Shown one piece after another: positions 32,357-40,623 of a DNA stretch of 64,000 bases (position 1 is its first letter; each line of letters begins with the position of its first letter). Location: assembly GCA_036788295.1 (NCBI GenBank), contig DAIQNR010000012.1:1-64000 (forward strand), given 5' to 3'. Origin of the DNA: JAHQVK01 sp036788295. Lineage in GTDB: Bacteria > Myxococcota > Kuafuiibacteriia > Kuafuiibacteriales > Kuafuiibacteriaceae. A program made the translations under genes and the position numbers. The notes beneath the pieces were generated by a model that did not search any database, was not told the origin of the DNA, and saw only the letters and a program-made list of their open reading frames with translations.

Positions 32357-33610
32357 ATGAAAGTGCTCGCGATGATCCTGGCGGGCGGCGAGGGCAAGCG
32401 CCTGCAGCCGCTGACCGCCGAGCGGGCCAAGCCCGCCGTCCCCTTCGGCGGCCGCTACCGCATCATCGACTTCGTTCTGTCGAATATGGTCAACTCAGGG
32501 GTGCAGCACATCAAGGTGCTGACCCAGTACAAGTCGGATTCGCTGCTCAAGCATCTCAACCGCAACTGGGGCCGCTTCGCCGGGTTCGGAGGGTTCATCG
32601 AGCCGCTTCCTCCGCAGATGAACGTCTCGCGTGAGTGGTACCTCGGCAGCGTAGACGCCATCTTCCAGAACTTGAACATCGTTCGAGACGAATCCCCCGA
32701 CCTGGTCGCGGTCTTCGGCGCCGACCACGTGTACAAGATGGACCTGCGCCAGATGGTGGATTTTCACATCGCGAGAGGCGCGGCTGCCACGATCGCCGCG
32801 ATCCCGGTTCCGAGCGCGATGGCCCGGCGCTTCGGCTGCATTTCGGTGGACGAGGACGGACGAATGACCGGGTTCGTCGAGAAGCCCGAGAATCCGCCCG
32901 AGATGCCGGGGCGTCCCGGTTTCACGCTCGCGTCGATGGGCAACTACCTGTTCGACCGAAACGTGCTCATCCGCGAGGCCCAGCGCGACGCCGGCGACCA
33001 GCGCTCGTCCCACGACTTCGGCGGAAACCTCATCCCCAGCCTCTACGCCCGGGCCCCGGTCTACGTGTACGACTTCATGAGCAACGACGTCCCTGGCGAA
33101 GAAGAGCGGGCCCGGGGCTACTGGGTGGACATCGGCACCGTGGAGGCCTACCACGAGGCGTCGCTCGAGCTGGTCGGGGTCAGCCCGGTTCTCAACCTCT
33201 ACAACCGACGCTGGCCGATCCGCACGTTCAACAGCGACGAGCCGCCGGCGAAGTTCGTGTTCGCCGACCAAGAGAGCCGACGCATCGGGATCGCCACCGA
33301 CTCGATGGTCTGCGAAGGCTGCATCATCTCTGGGGGGCACATCGAGCGGAGTCTGCTGTCGCCCGGGGTGCGCATGCACTCGTACTCGCACGTTCAAGAG
33401 TCGATCCTGTTCGAGGGGGTTCGAATCGGCCGACACTGCAAGATCCGGCGGACGATCATCGACAAAGGGGTCCACATCCCCGAAGGCACGATCATCGGCT
33501 ACGACCGCGAGGAGGACGAGCGCCGGTTCTCGGTCTCCGACACCGGCATCGTGATCATCCCGAAGGGCGGGTCGCTGTCGGAGGGCGCGCTGACGAGCGA
33601 TCTCGGCTGA
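32357..33610 (+). CDS. glgC: Glucose-1-phosphate adenylyltransferase GlgC
   Basis: 417 residues. Makes ADP-glucose from glucose-1-phosphate and ATP, the committed step of glycogen synthesis. N-terminal nucleotidyltransferase: MILAGGEGKRLQPLTAERAKPAVPFGG, with the Pro-Ala-Val-Pro-Phe-Gly-Gly sugar-phosphate loop; catalytic Asp in VFGADHVYKMD; FVEKP (~170) for glucose-1-phosphate. The C-terminal left-handed beta-helix (~300-400: GCIISGGHIERSLLSPGVRM; IGRHCKIRRTIIDKGVHIP) takes allosteric effectors. ATG 32357 opens on the conserved core. It appears monocistronic, and no other glycogen gene is in the window. Confidence 0.95.
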   Translation: MKVLAMILAGGEGKRLQPLTAERAKPAVPFGGRYRIIDFVLSNMVNSGVQHIKVLTQYKSDSLLKHLNRNWGRFAGFGGFIEPLPPQMNVSREWYLGSVDAIFQNLNIVRDESPDLVAVFGADHVYKMDLRQMVDFHIARGAAATIAAIPVPSAMARRFGCISVDEDGRMTGFVEKPENPPEMPGRPGFTLASMGNYLFDRNVLIREAQRDAGDQRSSHDFGGNLIPSLYARAPVYVYDFMSNDVPGEEERARGYWVDIGTVEAYHEASLELVGVSPVLNLYNRRWPIRTFNSDEPPAKFVFADQESRRIGIATDSMVCEGCIISGGHIERSLLSPGVRMHSYSHVQESILFEGVRIGRHCKIRRTIIDKGVHIPEGTIIGYDREEDERRFSVSDTGIVIIPKGGSLSEGALTSDLG

Positions 33611-33644
33611 AAGTCGCCCGATCCTCGCTCGCCTTCGAATGGAG

Positions 33645-33650
33645 TAGATT
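33645..33650 (+). promoter_or_regulatory. TAGATT -10-like box
   Basis: TAGATT ends 6 nt before GTG 33657 (9 nt before GTG 33660). No ribosome site in between. No TTG-like -35 at 17 nt. Confidence 0.4.
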
Positions 33651-33656
33651 TCACCG

Positions 33657-35537
33657 GTGGTGAAGCTCCCGCCCGGCGCGTCCGATCCGCGCGGTCCGGC
33701 GCCCAAGGACCGCAACTTCACCCGCCGCAGTGTGGCCGGGGCTGCCGGCGGCATGCTGGGGGTGGACTACGAAGATCTGCGCCCTCGCGAAGGGATCGGG
33801 ACCGAGCGAGCCAGCCCGGTTCGGGCGGACGCCGGCGCCGCCGGGCCAGCGCCGGGTCCGATCGCCCCCAAAGAGGCGCTGCGCCCGGGCGGAGCACCGA
33901 AGGACGAAGCGGAGATGATCCTCGACGACGAGGACGCGGCCACCCGCGACGTCAAGGCCCGGCGCAACCGGCGCCCGCTGGTGTCCAGAGACCGGTTCAC
34001 CATCGACAAGGACGCGCCCGACCGGCACCGACGGCTGCGCTGGGACCTTCTCGAGGACCAGGACGACCCGTCGGAGGACAAGGACGAACCGGTCGACCTC
34101 GACGCGCTCGCCGAGGCGATCTGCTCCGCCGGGGACAACAACCCACGGGTGCTCCCTGGCCAGCGTCGCCTGCTGGGCCGCCCCGGCGACCCGAGCTTGA
34201 CCGACCCGGGCGAGGCGATGCGCGAGCTCGGCACCCCGCTGTTCTACGCGCAGCACGCGATGCTGCTCGCGGAGGCGTTTCGGGTGCGGACCGGGGCCGC
34301 TCGGGCCGAGGTGATCGCGTACCTCGGGTCGTTGTTCGCGGCCCTACCCGACCGACGGTTTGCGAGGAGCGCCGTCCGGGAGCTCGGCTTCGGCACTGGG
34401 GTGGTGGAGATCTACCCCCTGGAGGTCGTGGTCTACCTTCTCGACGCTTGCCCTGGCTTGCTCCGGCGCACCCGCTACGCGCCGATCTTCACCGGGCTCA
34501 GCGGGACGCTCCGCGCCGCACCCCACCGGGCGCTCGAGCTGAAGCTCCCCGAAGATGTTCGGGTCCGCAGCTTCGCGCTCGTCGGCGGTCCGAGGCCGGG
34601 CTACCGATTCGAGCCGGCGCGGAGCCCAGGCCAATACCGCCTCGTGCTCGGCGCGGTTGGGGACTTCGAGATCCTCGTGGGGGCCCGGCCCCCCGACGGC
34701 GGGACGGTGCTCGAGCGGATTTTGGTCGAGGTCCGGGGGGACGGCCCGGCCGCCCGCCCCCCGCCCGAGCCGCTCCGGGACCCAGCGGCGGTGGCAGCGT
34801 GGCCGTGGCCGTCGGTTCTGCCGCTCGGGTCCGTAAGCGACCCCGAGGAGCCCGACGACGACCACGACGACCACCTGAGCCTGGCCGAGCGGGTGGCTCG
34901 AACCGAGCTCGACGCCCTCCGCGGACCCAAAGGGGACTCCGAAGGCTTCGGGTTTCGAGGGATCGTCGTCGATGGATCCGGCTCGCGGACCCCAGAGGCC
35001 GCGCGGGCGGCGGAGTCCTGGGCCCGGGCCGGCTTCAACCTGCCGCCCCCGCCTCGAACGCTCGCGGAGCGGCTCCAGGCTCCTTCGGCCTCGTTTCGGT
35101 TCGAATCGGCCGAGGCTCTCGAAGCGTTGGAGCCGCGCTGGCCGGAGCCACAGACACCTGACCCAGTGGAGCTCGACGAAGAGGGCGCCGAGCAGCCCGA
35201 CGGGCCGTCCACCGAAGACGGTCCGCCGACACCGGCCGTGGACCTCGAACCGGAGCCGATCCTCGCGCCGTCCAGCCAAGGCCACGCAGAAGAGCCCGAG
35301 GCCCCCGTCGCCTTCCGCCGGCGGCGCTCGAAGGGGCTTCCCATGTCGGAAGACCCACTGCTGCGGCCGGCGGGGGTGCCCCTGCCCAGTCCGGCTCCGG
35401 CGCAGACATCCGACGCCCGGTTCGAACCGACGGTGGCTCCGCCCCCGAGGCCTCGAACCGGGATGCTGCCGCCGAGCCCCGCCGTGGTCCCGAGGGCGCC
35501 GCTCGAAGACGACAAAACCGATCCCGACGGGCGCTGA
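33657..35537 (+). CDS. Large hypothetical protein with disordered flanks
   Basis: 626 residues from GTG 33657 or GTG 33660. No family recognised. The first ~130 residues are charged and probably disordered. Residues ~135-365 form the only compact part: PLFYAQHAMLLAEAFRVR, EVIAYLGSLFAALPDRRFARS, VEIYPLEVVVYLLDACPGLL (helical), then a beta-rich piece (RSFALVGGPRPGYRFEPARS; FEILVGARPPDGG). The remainder is Pro/Glu/Asp-rich linker. No signal peptide or membrane helix. Long acidic tails like this are common in myxobacterial signalling proteins, but no catalytic motif is seen. It converges on the DUF3179 gene 4 bp away. Confidence 0.7.
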   Translation: MVKLPPGASDPRGPAPKDRNFTRRSVAGAAGGMLGVDYEDLRPREGIGTERASPVRADAGAAGPAPGPIAPKEALRPGGAPKDEAEMILDDEDAATRDVKARRNRRPLVSRDRFTIDKDAPDRHRRLRWDLLEDQDDPSEDKDEPVDLDALAEAICSAGDNNPRVLPGQRRLLGRPGDPSLTDPGEAMRELGTPLFYAQHAMLLAEAFRVRTGAARAEVIAYLGSLFAALPDRRFARSAVRELGFGTGVVEIYPLEVVVYLLDACPGLLRRTRYAPIFTGLSGTLRAAPHRALELKLPEDVRVRSFALVGGPRPGYRFEPARSPGQYRLVLGAVGDFEILVGARPPDGGTVLERILVEVRGDGPAARPPPEPLRDPAAVAAWPWPSVLPLGSVSDPEEPDDDHDDHLSLAERVARTELDALRGPKGDSEGFGFRGIVVDGSGSRTPEAARAAESWARAGFNLPPPPRTLAERLQAPSASFRFESAEALEALEPRWPEPQTPDPVELDEEGAEQPDGPSTEDGPPTPAVDLEPEPILAPSSQGHAEEPEAPVAFRRRRSKGLPMSEDPLLRPAGVPLPSPAPAQTSDARFEPTVAPPPRPRTGMLPPSPAVVPRAPLEDDKTDPDGR

Positions 35538-35541
35538 TCGC

Positions 35542-36612
35542 TCAGCGCCCCAGCGGTTCCTCTGGCCCCGGTGCCGGGGCGTAGACGTCGCCGTCCGGGT
35601 GGAACTCGGCCCAGCCTAGCCACCACGACCGCTCCACGGGGATCACCTCATCACGGTCGGTCCGACGAGCGCTGAGACTCGACGCGTCGGGGTCGTAGAC
35701 GAGCTCGAGCTCCACCGCGCCGACGGTGTCGGTGAAGGTGCCGACGAGGCTCGACTCCGGGTAGGCCCGAGCGGCGCCGTCCACGACCACCCCGAACACC
35801 GTCGCCCGGGGGGGGAGGATCGGCGGGACCGGAGCAAGCCCTGGCGCCGTGACCGTCTCGGTCGCTCGTTCCAGCGCCGCCAGCCCCAGCCGGGTCGAAA
35901 ATGGGGCCGGTGACGCGCTCGCCGGGGCCCTCGCCACCGTGAGACCCGGCCGGAGCTTCGCCACCCGCCAGGGGACGACCGAAGAGGGCATGAGCTCGAG
36001 CCGCTGCCCGGCGTGCGGGCCGGCGAGCGCCTCACCGGTCGCCTGCTGCCACAGGGTTCGTTCGTCGTCGTCCTCCATGATGAGGTTTCGCCGAAAGACG
36101 CCCACCACCCGAAACCGGAGCCGATGGCCCGAGACCTCCGACCGAAAGACCGCCCCGCTTCGGCAGAGCGCGCACCAGCTCACCAGGACCGGGACCCCGC
36201 CTACTTCGTCGTGGACGAGGTGCCGAGGCATCAGCATCGAGCGGATCGGATAGGCCCGCGATTGCCCGCCGACTTCGAGCACCAACACCGGCTCGTCGGC
36301 GTCGAGCGCCGCCTCCGCAGGCTCGACCGGCTCCACCCTGTTGAGCGCCGGAAACAAGGCCTCGAGGTCAAAGAGCACCGCGAACAGCGCAAAGGCCCAC
36401 GCCAGCCCCAGCACGCCGAGGGGCGGCTCGCCCGCGATCACCGCCGCGAGGGACGCGGCCAGAACGACGGCGACCCCGATCCTGCGGGTCCGGTCGAACC
36501 GTCGAAAGATCGGGAGCCCCGCCCGCCACCGACCAAAGACCACTGCCGGGCGGAGCAGCCCGACGGCCAACCCCGACAGCAATGCCACTAGGGAAAAGAA
36601 CCAGGTCACCAC
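35542..36612 (-). CDS. DUF3179-domain membrane protein
   Basis: 356 residues from GTG 36612; GTG 36609 is equally possible. The first ~90 residues contain two or three membrane helices (VTWFFSLVALLSGLAVGLL; GVAVVLAASLAAVIAG; LGLAWAFALFAVLF). The DUF3179 domain follows: SRAYPIRSMLMPRHLVHDEV, VPVLVSWCALCRSGAVFRSE with its CxxC pair, ERTLWQQATGEALAGPHAGQ, VVDGAARAYPESSL, and a final WAEFHPD. The family is secreted or membrane bound and uncharacterised; the CALC motif hints at redox or metal binding. TACACA lies 6 nt upstream of the start. Confidence 0.88.
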   Translation of the reverse strand: MVTWFFSLVALLSGLAVGLLRPAVVFGRWRAGLPIFRRFDRTRRIGVAVVLAASLAAVIAGEPPLGVLGLAWAFALFAVLFDLEALFPALNRVEPVEPAEAALDADEPVLVLEVGGQSRAYPIRSMLMPRHLVHDEVGGVPVLVSWCALCRSGAVFRSEVSGHRLRFRVVGVFRRNLIMEDDDERTLWQQATGEALAGPHAGQRLELMPSSVVPWRVAKLRPGLTVARAPASASPAPFSTRLGLAALERATETVTAPGLAPVPPILPPRATVFGVVVDGAARAYPESSLVGTFTDTVGAVELELVYDPDASSLSARRTDRDEVIPVERSWWLGWAEFHPDGDVYAPAPGPEEPLGR

Positions 36613-36650
36613 AGGGGATGTGTAGTCGAAACACCTATTGGATGAAACCC

Positions 36651-37502
36651 TTATATCGGCAGCTCCGACGAGAAGGACTCCGGCCGGGCGAGCCGCAGAG
36701 CGTGAAGCGCCACCGCCGCTGCGGTGGCGCAGTTGAGCGAGTCGACGCCTTCCGCCATCGGGATTCGGATTCGAAGGTCGGCCGCTTCGATGATGGCGGA
36801 GCCGAGCCCTGGACCCTCCGACCCGATGAGGACGGCGAACCGCTGGGGCAGACGACCCGGCTCACGCAGCACCGTCGCGACGTCGAGCGCGCGCGAATCC
36901 GGGGTGAGCGCCACGGTCGAGAAGCGAGCAGCGGCCAGGCGGTCGAGCACCCGCTCTTGCGAGCCGATCCGGGCGAAAGGGATGAGGAGCGGGTACCCCA
37001 TCCCCACCCGAAGAGACCGCCGGTACAGCGGGTCGGCGCAGCGGTCGTCGAGCACCACGGCATGGGCCCCAAACGCGGCCGCGTTCCGGAAGCTGGCCCC
37101 GACGTTGTCGGTGTTGGTGAGGCCGAGCAGCGCGACGACCGCGGCTGGCCCGGACCGGTCGAGCGCCGTCTCCGGGGCCCGCTCCGGCCCCCGCTCCCCC
37201 ACCGCGAGCACCCCCCGGTGAAACGCGAAACCCACCACCTCCGCGAGCTCGACGGCGGGGAGGACGTAGACGGGGACGTCGCGTCCCTCGACGAGCGGCT
37301 CCACGGAGGGCCAGAGGGGCTCGGCGAGCAGGATCGACCGCACCGGGAACGGCGACGCCAGCAGCCGGCGCAACACCTCTTGCCCCTCGACGATGAACCC
37401 GCCCCGGAGCGCGGCCACATCCCGGTCCCGGAGCCCCCGATAGTCGTCGAGCAGAGGGTCGCTGCGGTCGAGCCCGAGGATCGGCGCGCCGTCACGAGCC
37501 AC
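36651..37502 (-). CDS. TrmH/SpoU-family RNA 2'-O-methyltransferase
   Basis: 283 residues from GTG 37502, overlapping the ABC ATPase stop by 11 bases. N-terminal substrate-binding part (~30-125: LRGGFIVEGQEVLRRLLAS; GFAFHRGVLAVGER) followed by the SPOUT knot: LLGLTNTDNVGASFRNAAAFGAHAVVL (motif 1 with Asn and Arg), RFAVLIGSEGPGLG (motif 2) and IRIPMAEGVDSLNCATAAAVAL (motif 3). It methylates a ribose in rRNA or tRNA; the exact nucleotide cannot be told. Confidence 0.92.
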   Translation of the reverse strand: MARDGAPILGLDRSDPLLDDYRGLRDRDVAALRGGFIVEGQEVLRRLLASPFPVRSILLAEPLWPSVEPLVEGRDVPVYVLPAVELAEVVGFAFHRGVLAVGERGPERAPETALDRSGPAAVVALLGLTNTDNVGASFRNAAAFGAHAVVLDDRCADPLYRRSLRVGMGYPLLIPFARIGSQERVLDRLAAARFSTVALTPDSRALDVATVLREPGRLPQRFAVLIGSEGPGLGSAIIEAADLRIRIPMAEGVDSLNCATAAAVALHALRLARPESFSSELPI

Positions 37503-38346
37503 TCGGCGCCTCCAAGTCCTCAGGCGGGACCGGTCGCCCGGCGATGAGGGCCCTCGTGACCGGGTGCCGAGGGCCATCGACCGGAGCGGATTGCTCGCGC
37601 CGGGCTGGTCCATCGTCCGATGGGCTGGACGGGGTGGCCCAATCGGCGGGGCAACCCCGCTCGACCACCCTCCCCCCGGCGAGCACCGTGATCTGGTGGG
37701 CGTGGGCCCACGCGAGCGACAGGTCGTGGGTGACGAGCACGACCGAGGCGCCTCTCGAGGCCCGGGAGAGGACGGCCGCGAGCACCGCTTCGGCCGTCGC
37801 CGAGTCGAGGGCGGAGGTGGGCTCGTCGAGAACATAGACCGAAGGAGCGAGCGCGAGCGCCACTGCGAGCGCGACCCGCTGGGCCATGCCCCCGGACAGC
37901 GCATGGGGATGAAGCCCGGCCACCGACGGATCGAGCCCGGCCTCGGTGAGCGCGGCCTCGACCGGAGCGGTCCCGGCCAGACGGCCGTGGGCGCGGAGCA
38001 CCCGGGTCAGGTGGGCGCCCACCCGGGCGCAGGGATCGAGCGATGCCGCCGCATCCTGGGGAAGCCAGGCGATCCGGGTCCCTCGAAGCCCCGCCCACGG
38101 ATCGGGCTTCGACAGATCGAGCGGCTCCCCGGCGAGCACCACCCGGTCCGCCGAGATCCGGCCCCCGGGCGGACAGAGCCCAAGCAGCGCGAGCGCGAGC
38201 AGGCTCTTGCCCGCGGCGGAGGGTCCGATCAGCGCTGCGACCTCGGTGGCGGGCACGTCGAGGTCGAGCCCTCGGAGCGCGAAGAACTTGCCGCTCCCCG
38301 ATGTCCTCGGGAGCTCGAGCGACAGCCCTCGAACTTCCAGGCTCAT
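37492..38346 (-). CDS. ABC transporter ATP-binding protein (DppD/OppD-like)
   Basis: 284 residues from ATG 38346. Walker A IGPSAAGKSLLALAL (~36), Q-loop WLPQDAAASLDPCARVG typical of peptide/nickel importers, signature LSGGMAQRVALAVALA, Walker B SVYVLDEPTSALDSAT, and H-loop VLVTHDLSLAWAHAHQI. The C-terminal end (HPVTRALIAGRPVPPEDL) resembles the oligopeptide-transporter tail. Yet no permease, binding protein or second ATPase lies nearby; its neighbours are a metalloprotease and an RNA methyltransferase. It overlaps the former by 4 nt and the latter by 11 nt. Confidence 0.9.
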   Translation of the reverse strand: MSLEVRGLSLELPRTSGSGKFFALRGLDLDVPATEVAALIGPSAAGKSLLALALLGLCPPGGRISADRVVLAGEPLDLSKPDPWAGLRGTRIAWLPQDAAASLDPCARVGAHLTRVLRAHGRLAGTAPVEAALTEAGLDPSVAGLHPHALSGGMAQRVALAVALALAPSVYVLDEPTSALDSATAEAVLAAVLSRASRGASVVLVTHDLSLAWAHAHQITVLAGGRVVERGCPADWATPSSPSDDGPARREQSAPVDGPRHPVTRALIAGRPVPPEDLEAPSGS

Positions 38347-39146
38347 CGGCGGCGACGGAGCGAAAGGACGAGCAGAGCCAGGGAAGCATGGGCCGCCGAG
38401 CTCGAGGCGCAGCCGTGGCCCCGGTCGCGGTCCACCACCCGGAGCCCCCGATTGTCGGGCGGATAGCACGGGTTCGTGGGTTCTCCAGCAGGGTAGATGG
38501 AGCACACCGCCTCGATGTCGAGCGCGGCGAGGTCGCGCTTCGAGGTCTCGCATGGGGCCGCGCTCGCGAACATCGTGGACTGACGGTACCGCTCGAGCGA
38601 CGGCGGGTGGTCGAGCCCGATGAGGTGACCGGCCTCGTGGGCCAAGGTGTTACCCAGATCCATGCTGATTTCGCCATCGCGGCAGCCGGCGGGGGGCAGA
38701 ACGTCGAACCGAAAGCGCTCGCGGTTGAGTTCGATGTCGACGTCGAGGATCTCGCCCGTCCGGGGATCGAAAGCGGCGACGGTCAGCGCGATGGTGGTGA
38801 AATCGAGCCGCCCCGGCTCCGCGAACACCACGGCGTTCTCGTTGTCGCCGCCGGGAACGAACCCCGCCACGAGGTCATCACCTACGCCGGCGAGCCAGAG
38901 CTCGAGATCGGTGCAAGGCGGGGCGCTCCAGCCGGCGATGGCGGCCTCCGCGGCCTCTTTGCCCGCGCCGTCGGCGAGGTGAGCGACCTCTGCGTCGAGC
39001 CACCACGGAACCGAGCGAGAGGGCCACACCAGGGACGGGCCGACGTTCCCGGCGACGCGGGTGCAGCGAAACGCGGACGCGAATCGGGGAAAGACGAGCG
39101 CGCCGGCCAGCACCGCCGCCGCGATCCCGATCCGGACCTCAATCAC
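38343..39146 (-). CDS. Secreted metzincin metalloprotease with MYXO-CTERM-like tail
   Basis: 267 residues from GTG 39146. Signal peptide (VRIGIAAAVLAGALVFPRFASA). Zinc site HEAGHLIGLDH at ~175 (HExxHxxGxxH), preceded by VDIELNRERF, with a downstream STMF Met-turn, as in matrixin-like M10 enzymes. The C-terminus (GHGCASSSAAHASLALLVLSLRRRR-like: Cys, short helix, Arg cluster) matches the MYXO-CTERM sorting signal of myxobacteria, which predicts anchoring and processing at the cell surface. It overlaps the upstream exported protein gene by 8 bases and the ABC gene by 4. Confidence 0.87.
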   Translation of the reverse strand: MIEVRIGIAAAVLAGALVFPRFASAFRCTRVAGNVGPSLVWPSRSVPWWLDAEVAHLADGAGKEAAEAAIAGWSAPPCTDLELWLAGVGDDLVAGFVPGGDNENAVVFAEPGRLDFTTIALTVAAFDPRTGEILDVDIELNRERFRFDVLPPAGCRDGEISMDLGNTLAHEAGHLIGLDHPPSLERYRQSTMFASAAPCETSKRDLAALDIEAVCSIYPAGEPTNPCYPPDNRGLRVVDRDRGHGCASSSAAHASLALLVLSLRRRR

Positions 39147-39831
39147 CGGTCCGGTCCGCCGGACTGAGCGGCGTCTTCGACGGGGGACCGAGCGGAACCG
39201 CCGGCGACGGAGGCGGGCCCCCCGGGACCGAGGGCGGAGCCACCGGAGGCGCTGGGACCGAAGGGGAAGGGACCGAGGGCGCCGAGGCCCGCGCCGCCCG
39301 AACTCTAGCCTCGAGCGCCTCGAGCGGCATCGCCGGAGCCGACCTGGCGCCGTGCTCCCCGTGGGCGACCGTCCAGCCCCCCCTCCCGTCGTCGGCCGCG
39401 AACACGAGGCCGTGGCTGTCCGGGACCGCGAGCTCGCCCTCGACCCTCCATTTGCCCTGTGCCATCCCGAGCACGACATAGTGGCCGGACTCGAGCGGAT
39501 CGTCGGCGAGAAACACGACCACCTCATCGCTCGGCTCGAACTGCGGGCTGCCGCTGACCCGCATCCCGACGGAGCCGACGACCCCGCCGAGCGTGCGAAC
39601 GACGAGGGGAGACTGGGGGCTGCCGACCCAGGCCGACCGAAGCTGGAGCTCGGTGTAGGTGTAGATCCGGCGGTGGTCGTCGTCCCAGGCGCTCTGGCTG
39701 GCCAGGACGACGGCGCGGGCGACCACCGAGGCCTCCTGGGCCATGGCTTCGACCGTCTTCGGGACAACGACGGTCGCATGGGCGCTCCACGGCAGCAGCG
39801 CGATCGAGGCGACCAGCAGGAAGGACCGCAT
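39139..39831 (-). CDS. Exported hypothetical protein linked to the metalloprotease
   Basis: 230 residues from ATG 39831. Signal peptide (MRSFLLVASIALLPWSAHA). The mature part begins TVVVPKTVEAMAQEASVVARA, then IYTYTELQLRSAWVGS, LVVRTLGGVVGSVGMRVSG and EVVVFLADDPLESGHYVVLG, a beta-sandwich-like domain seen beside metzincins in other myxobacteria as I recall. The last ~60 residues are Pro/Ser-rich. Coupled to the protease by an 8-base overlap, so it may be a chaperone, inhibitor or co-secreted partner. Confidence 0.72.
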   Translation of the reverse strand: MRSFLLVASIALLPWSAHATVVVPKTVEAMAQEASVVARAVVLASQSAWDDDHRRIYTYTELQLRSAWVGSPQSPLVVRTLGGVVGSVGMRVSGSPQFEPSDEVVVFLADDPLESGHYVVLGMAQGKWRVEGELAVPDSHGLVFAADDGRGGWTVAHGEHGARSAPAMPLEALEARVRAARASAPSVPSPSVPAPPVAPPSVPGGPPPSPAVPLGPPSKTPLSPADRTGD

Positions 39832-39873
39832 GCCCCGATGCTACACCGGTACGCCGGGATCGGGGGCCACCGG

Positions 39874-39902
39874 TTGACATCGAAACGATGAGACCCTAGC
39901 CG
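39874..39902 (+). promoter_or_regulatory. Promoter: TTGACA - 17 nt - TAGCCG
   Basis: Perfect -35 TTGACA (39874-39879), 17-nt spacer and a TAGCCG box (39897-39902) that ends 6 nt before GTG 39909. Expected transcription start is at or next to the start codon, so the message would be leaderless. Confidence 0.55.
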
Positions 39903-39908
39903 ACACCG

Positions 39909-40289
39909 GTGTCCACGCGAGAACCCTATCGGTGGCTCGGCACGCTCGGCGTCGGGTTCGCCGCTGCGCTCGCCATGCTCGCCCCGGGGACAGCCTCGGC
40001 CCGAAAAATCCACGGAGCGACGCTGCCCGATCCGTGCGACCCAGTCGCCGGTCAGGACGGGCTCTTCGTGATCCGCAAACCCTGGGACAAGGCCCTGGCC
40101 GAGCTGCGCCGGACCTACGCCAACGTCCCGGGGGTGGTGGTCCGCCGCCTCGACGCCCCGTCCCGGGTCACCGCCTACTACATCGAGAACACCCGGACCG
40201 GCCGGAGCTGGGACGGCATCAACGTCTACACCACGCTGGGCGACGACACCGTGTACGCGACCGTGCTGCCCGCCGCCCCCGACCGCTGA
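39909..40289 (+). CDS. Exported hypothetical protein
   Basis: 126 residues from GTG 39909. N-terminal signal peptide with basic start and hydrophobic core (RWLGTLGVGFAAALAMLAPGTASA). The mature ~95 residues have mixed strand and helix (LFVIRKPWDKALAELRRTYANV; VVVRRLDAPSRVTAYYIEN; INVYTTLGDDTVYATVLP), suggesting a small periplasmic alpha/beta domain. No family recognised. It is the last protein gene before the tRNA pair. Confidence 0.7.
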   Translation: MSTREPYRWLGTLGVGFAAALAMLAPGTASARKIHGATLPDPCDPVAGQDGLFVIRKPWDKALAELRRTYANVPGVVVRRLDAPSRVTAYYIENTRTGRSWDGINVYTTLGDDTVYATVLPAAPDR

Positions 40290-40359
40290 CCGCACCAACC
40301 GGCGCTCAAATTTTCGCTTTGCAGCGCGGGAGGCCTGTGGCAGAACACCGGTCCGCGGC

Positions 40360-40431
40360 TGGGGTATCGTCTAATTGGCAGGACACTGGATTCTGGTTCC
40401 AGGTGTCAAGGTTCGAGTCCTTGTACCCCAA
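40360..40431 (+). tRNA. tRNA-Gln (anticodon CTG)
   Basis: Acceptor arms TGGGGTA and TACCCCA pair perfectly. Anticodon stem CTGGA/TCCAG encloses loop TTCTGGT, so the anticodon is CTG, reading CAG. T-loop GTTCGAGTC is standard. The start TGGGGTATCGTC is typical of bacterial tRNA-Gln. Discriminator A; CCA is not encoded. Confidence 0.96.
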
Positions 40432-40461
40432 TTGTGGTCTGCCTCCGGGCAGTTGCCCTTT

Positions 40462-40534
40462 GGCCCCATCGTCTAGCGGTCCAGGACGGCGGCCTCTCAC
40501 GCCGCAGACCGGAGTTCGAGTCTCCGTGGGGTCA
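40462..40534 (+). tRNA. tRNA-Glu (anticodon CTC)
   Basis: Acceptor GGCCCCA pairs with TGGGGTC (one G-T). Anticodon stem GCGGC/GCCGC holds loop CTCTCAC, so the anticodon is CTC, reading GAG. T-arm GGAGTTCGAGTCTCC is complete. CCA is not encoded. It lies 30 nt after tRNA-Gln and shares its transcript. Confidence 0.96.
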
Positions 40535-40535
40535 T

Positions 40536-40575
40536 GACCTCCGGGTACCTTCAGGTGCCCGGAGGTCCTCTTTTT
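40536..40575 (+). terminator. Rho-independent terminator of the tRNA pair
   Basis: Stem GACCTCCGGGTACC (one G-T) with loop TTCA and closing arm GGTGCCCGGAGGTC, directly followed by CTCTTTTT. A 14-bp stem plus T-run right after tRNA-Glu is a textbook intrinsic terminator, rare in this window. Confidence 0.93.
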
Positions 40576-40611
40576 CTCCCGAACCCAGGCGCTTCCGGCC
40601 CGCTTTTTCGG

Positions 40612-40617
40612 TAGAGG
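40612..40617 (+). promoter_or_regulatory. TAGAGG -10-like box for SPFH operon
   Basis: TAGAGG ends 6 nt before GTG 40624; the TPR gene at 45577 has the same hexamer at the same spacing. No ribosome site in the gap apart from GGGGCGGGG. Confidence 0.4.
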
Positions 40618-40623
40618 GGCGGG

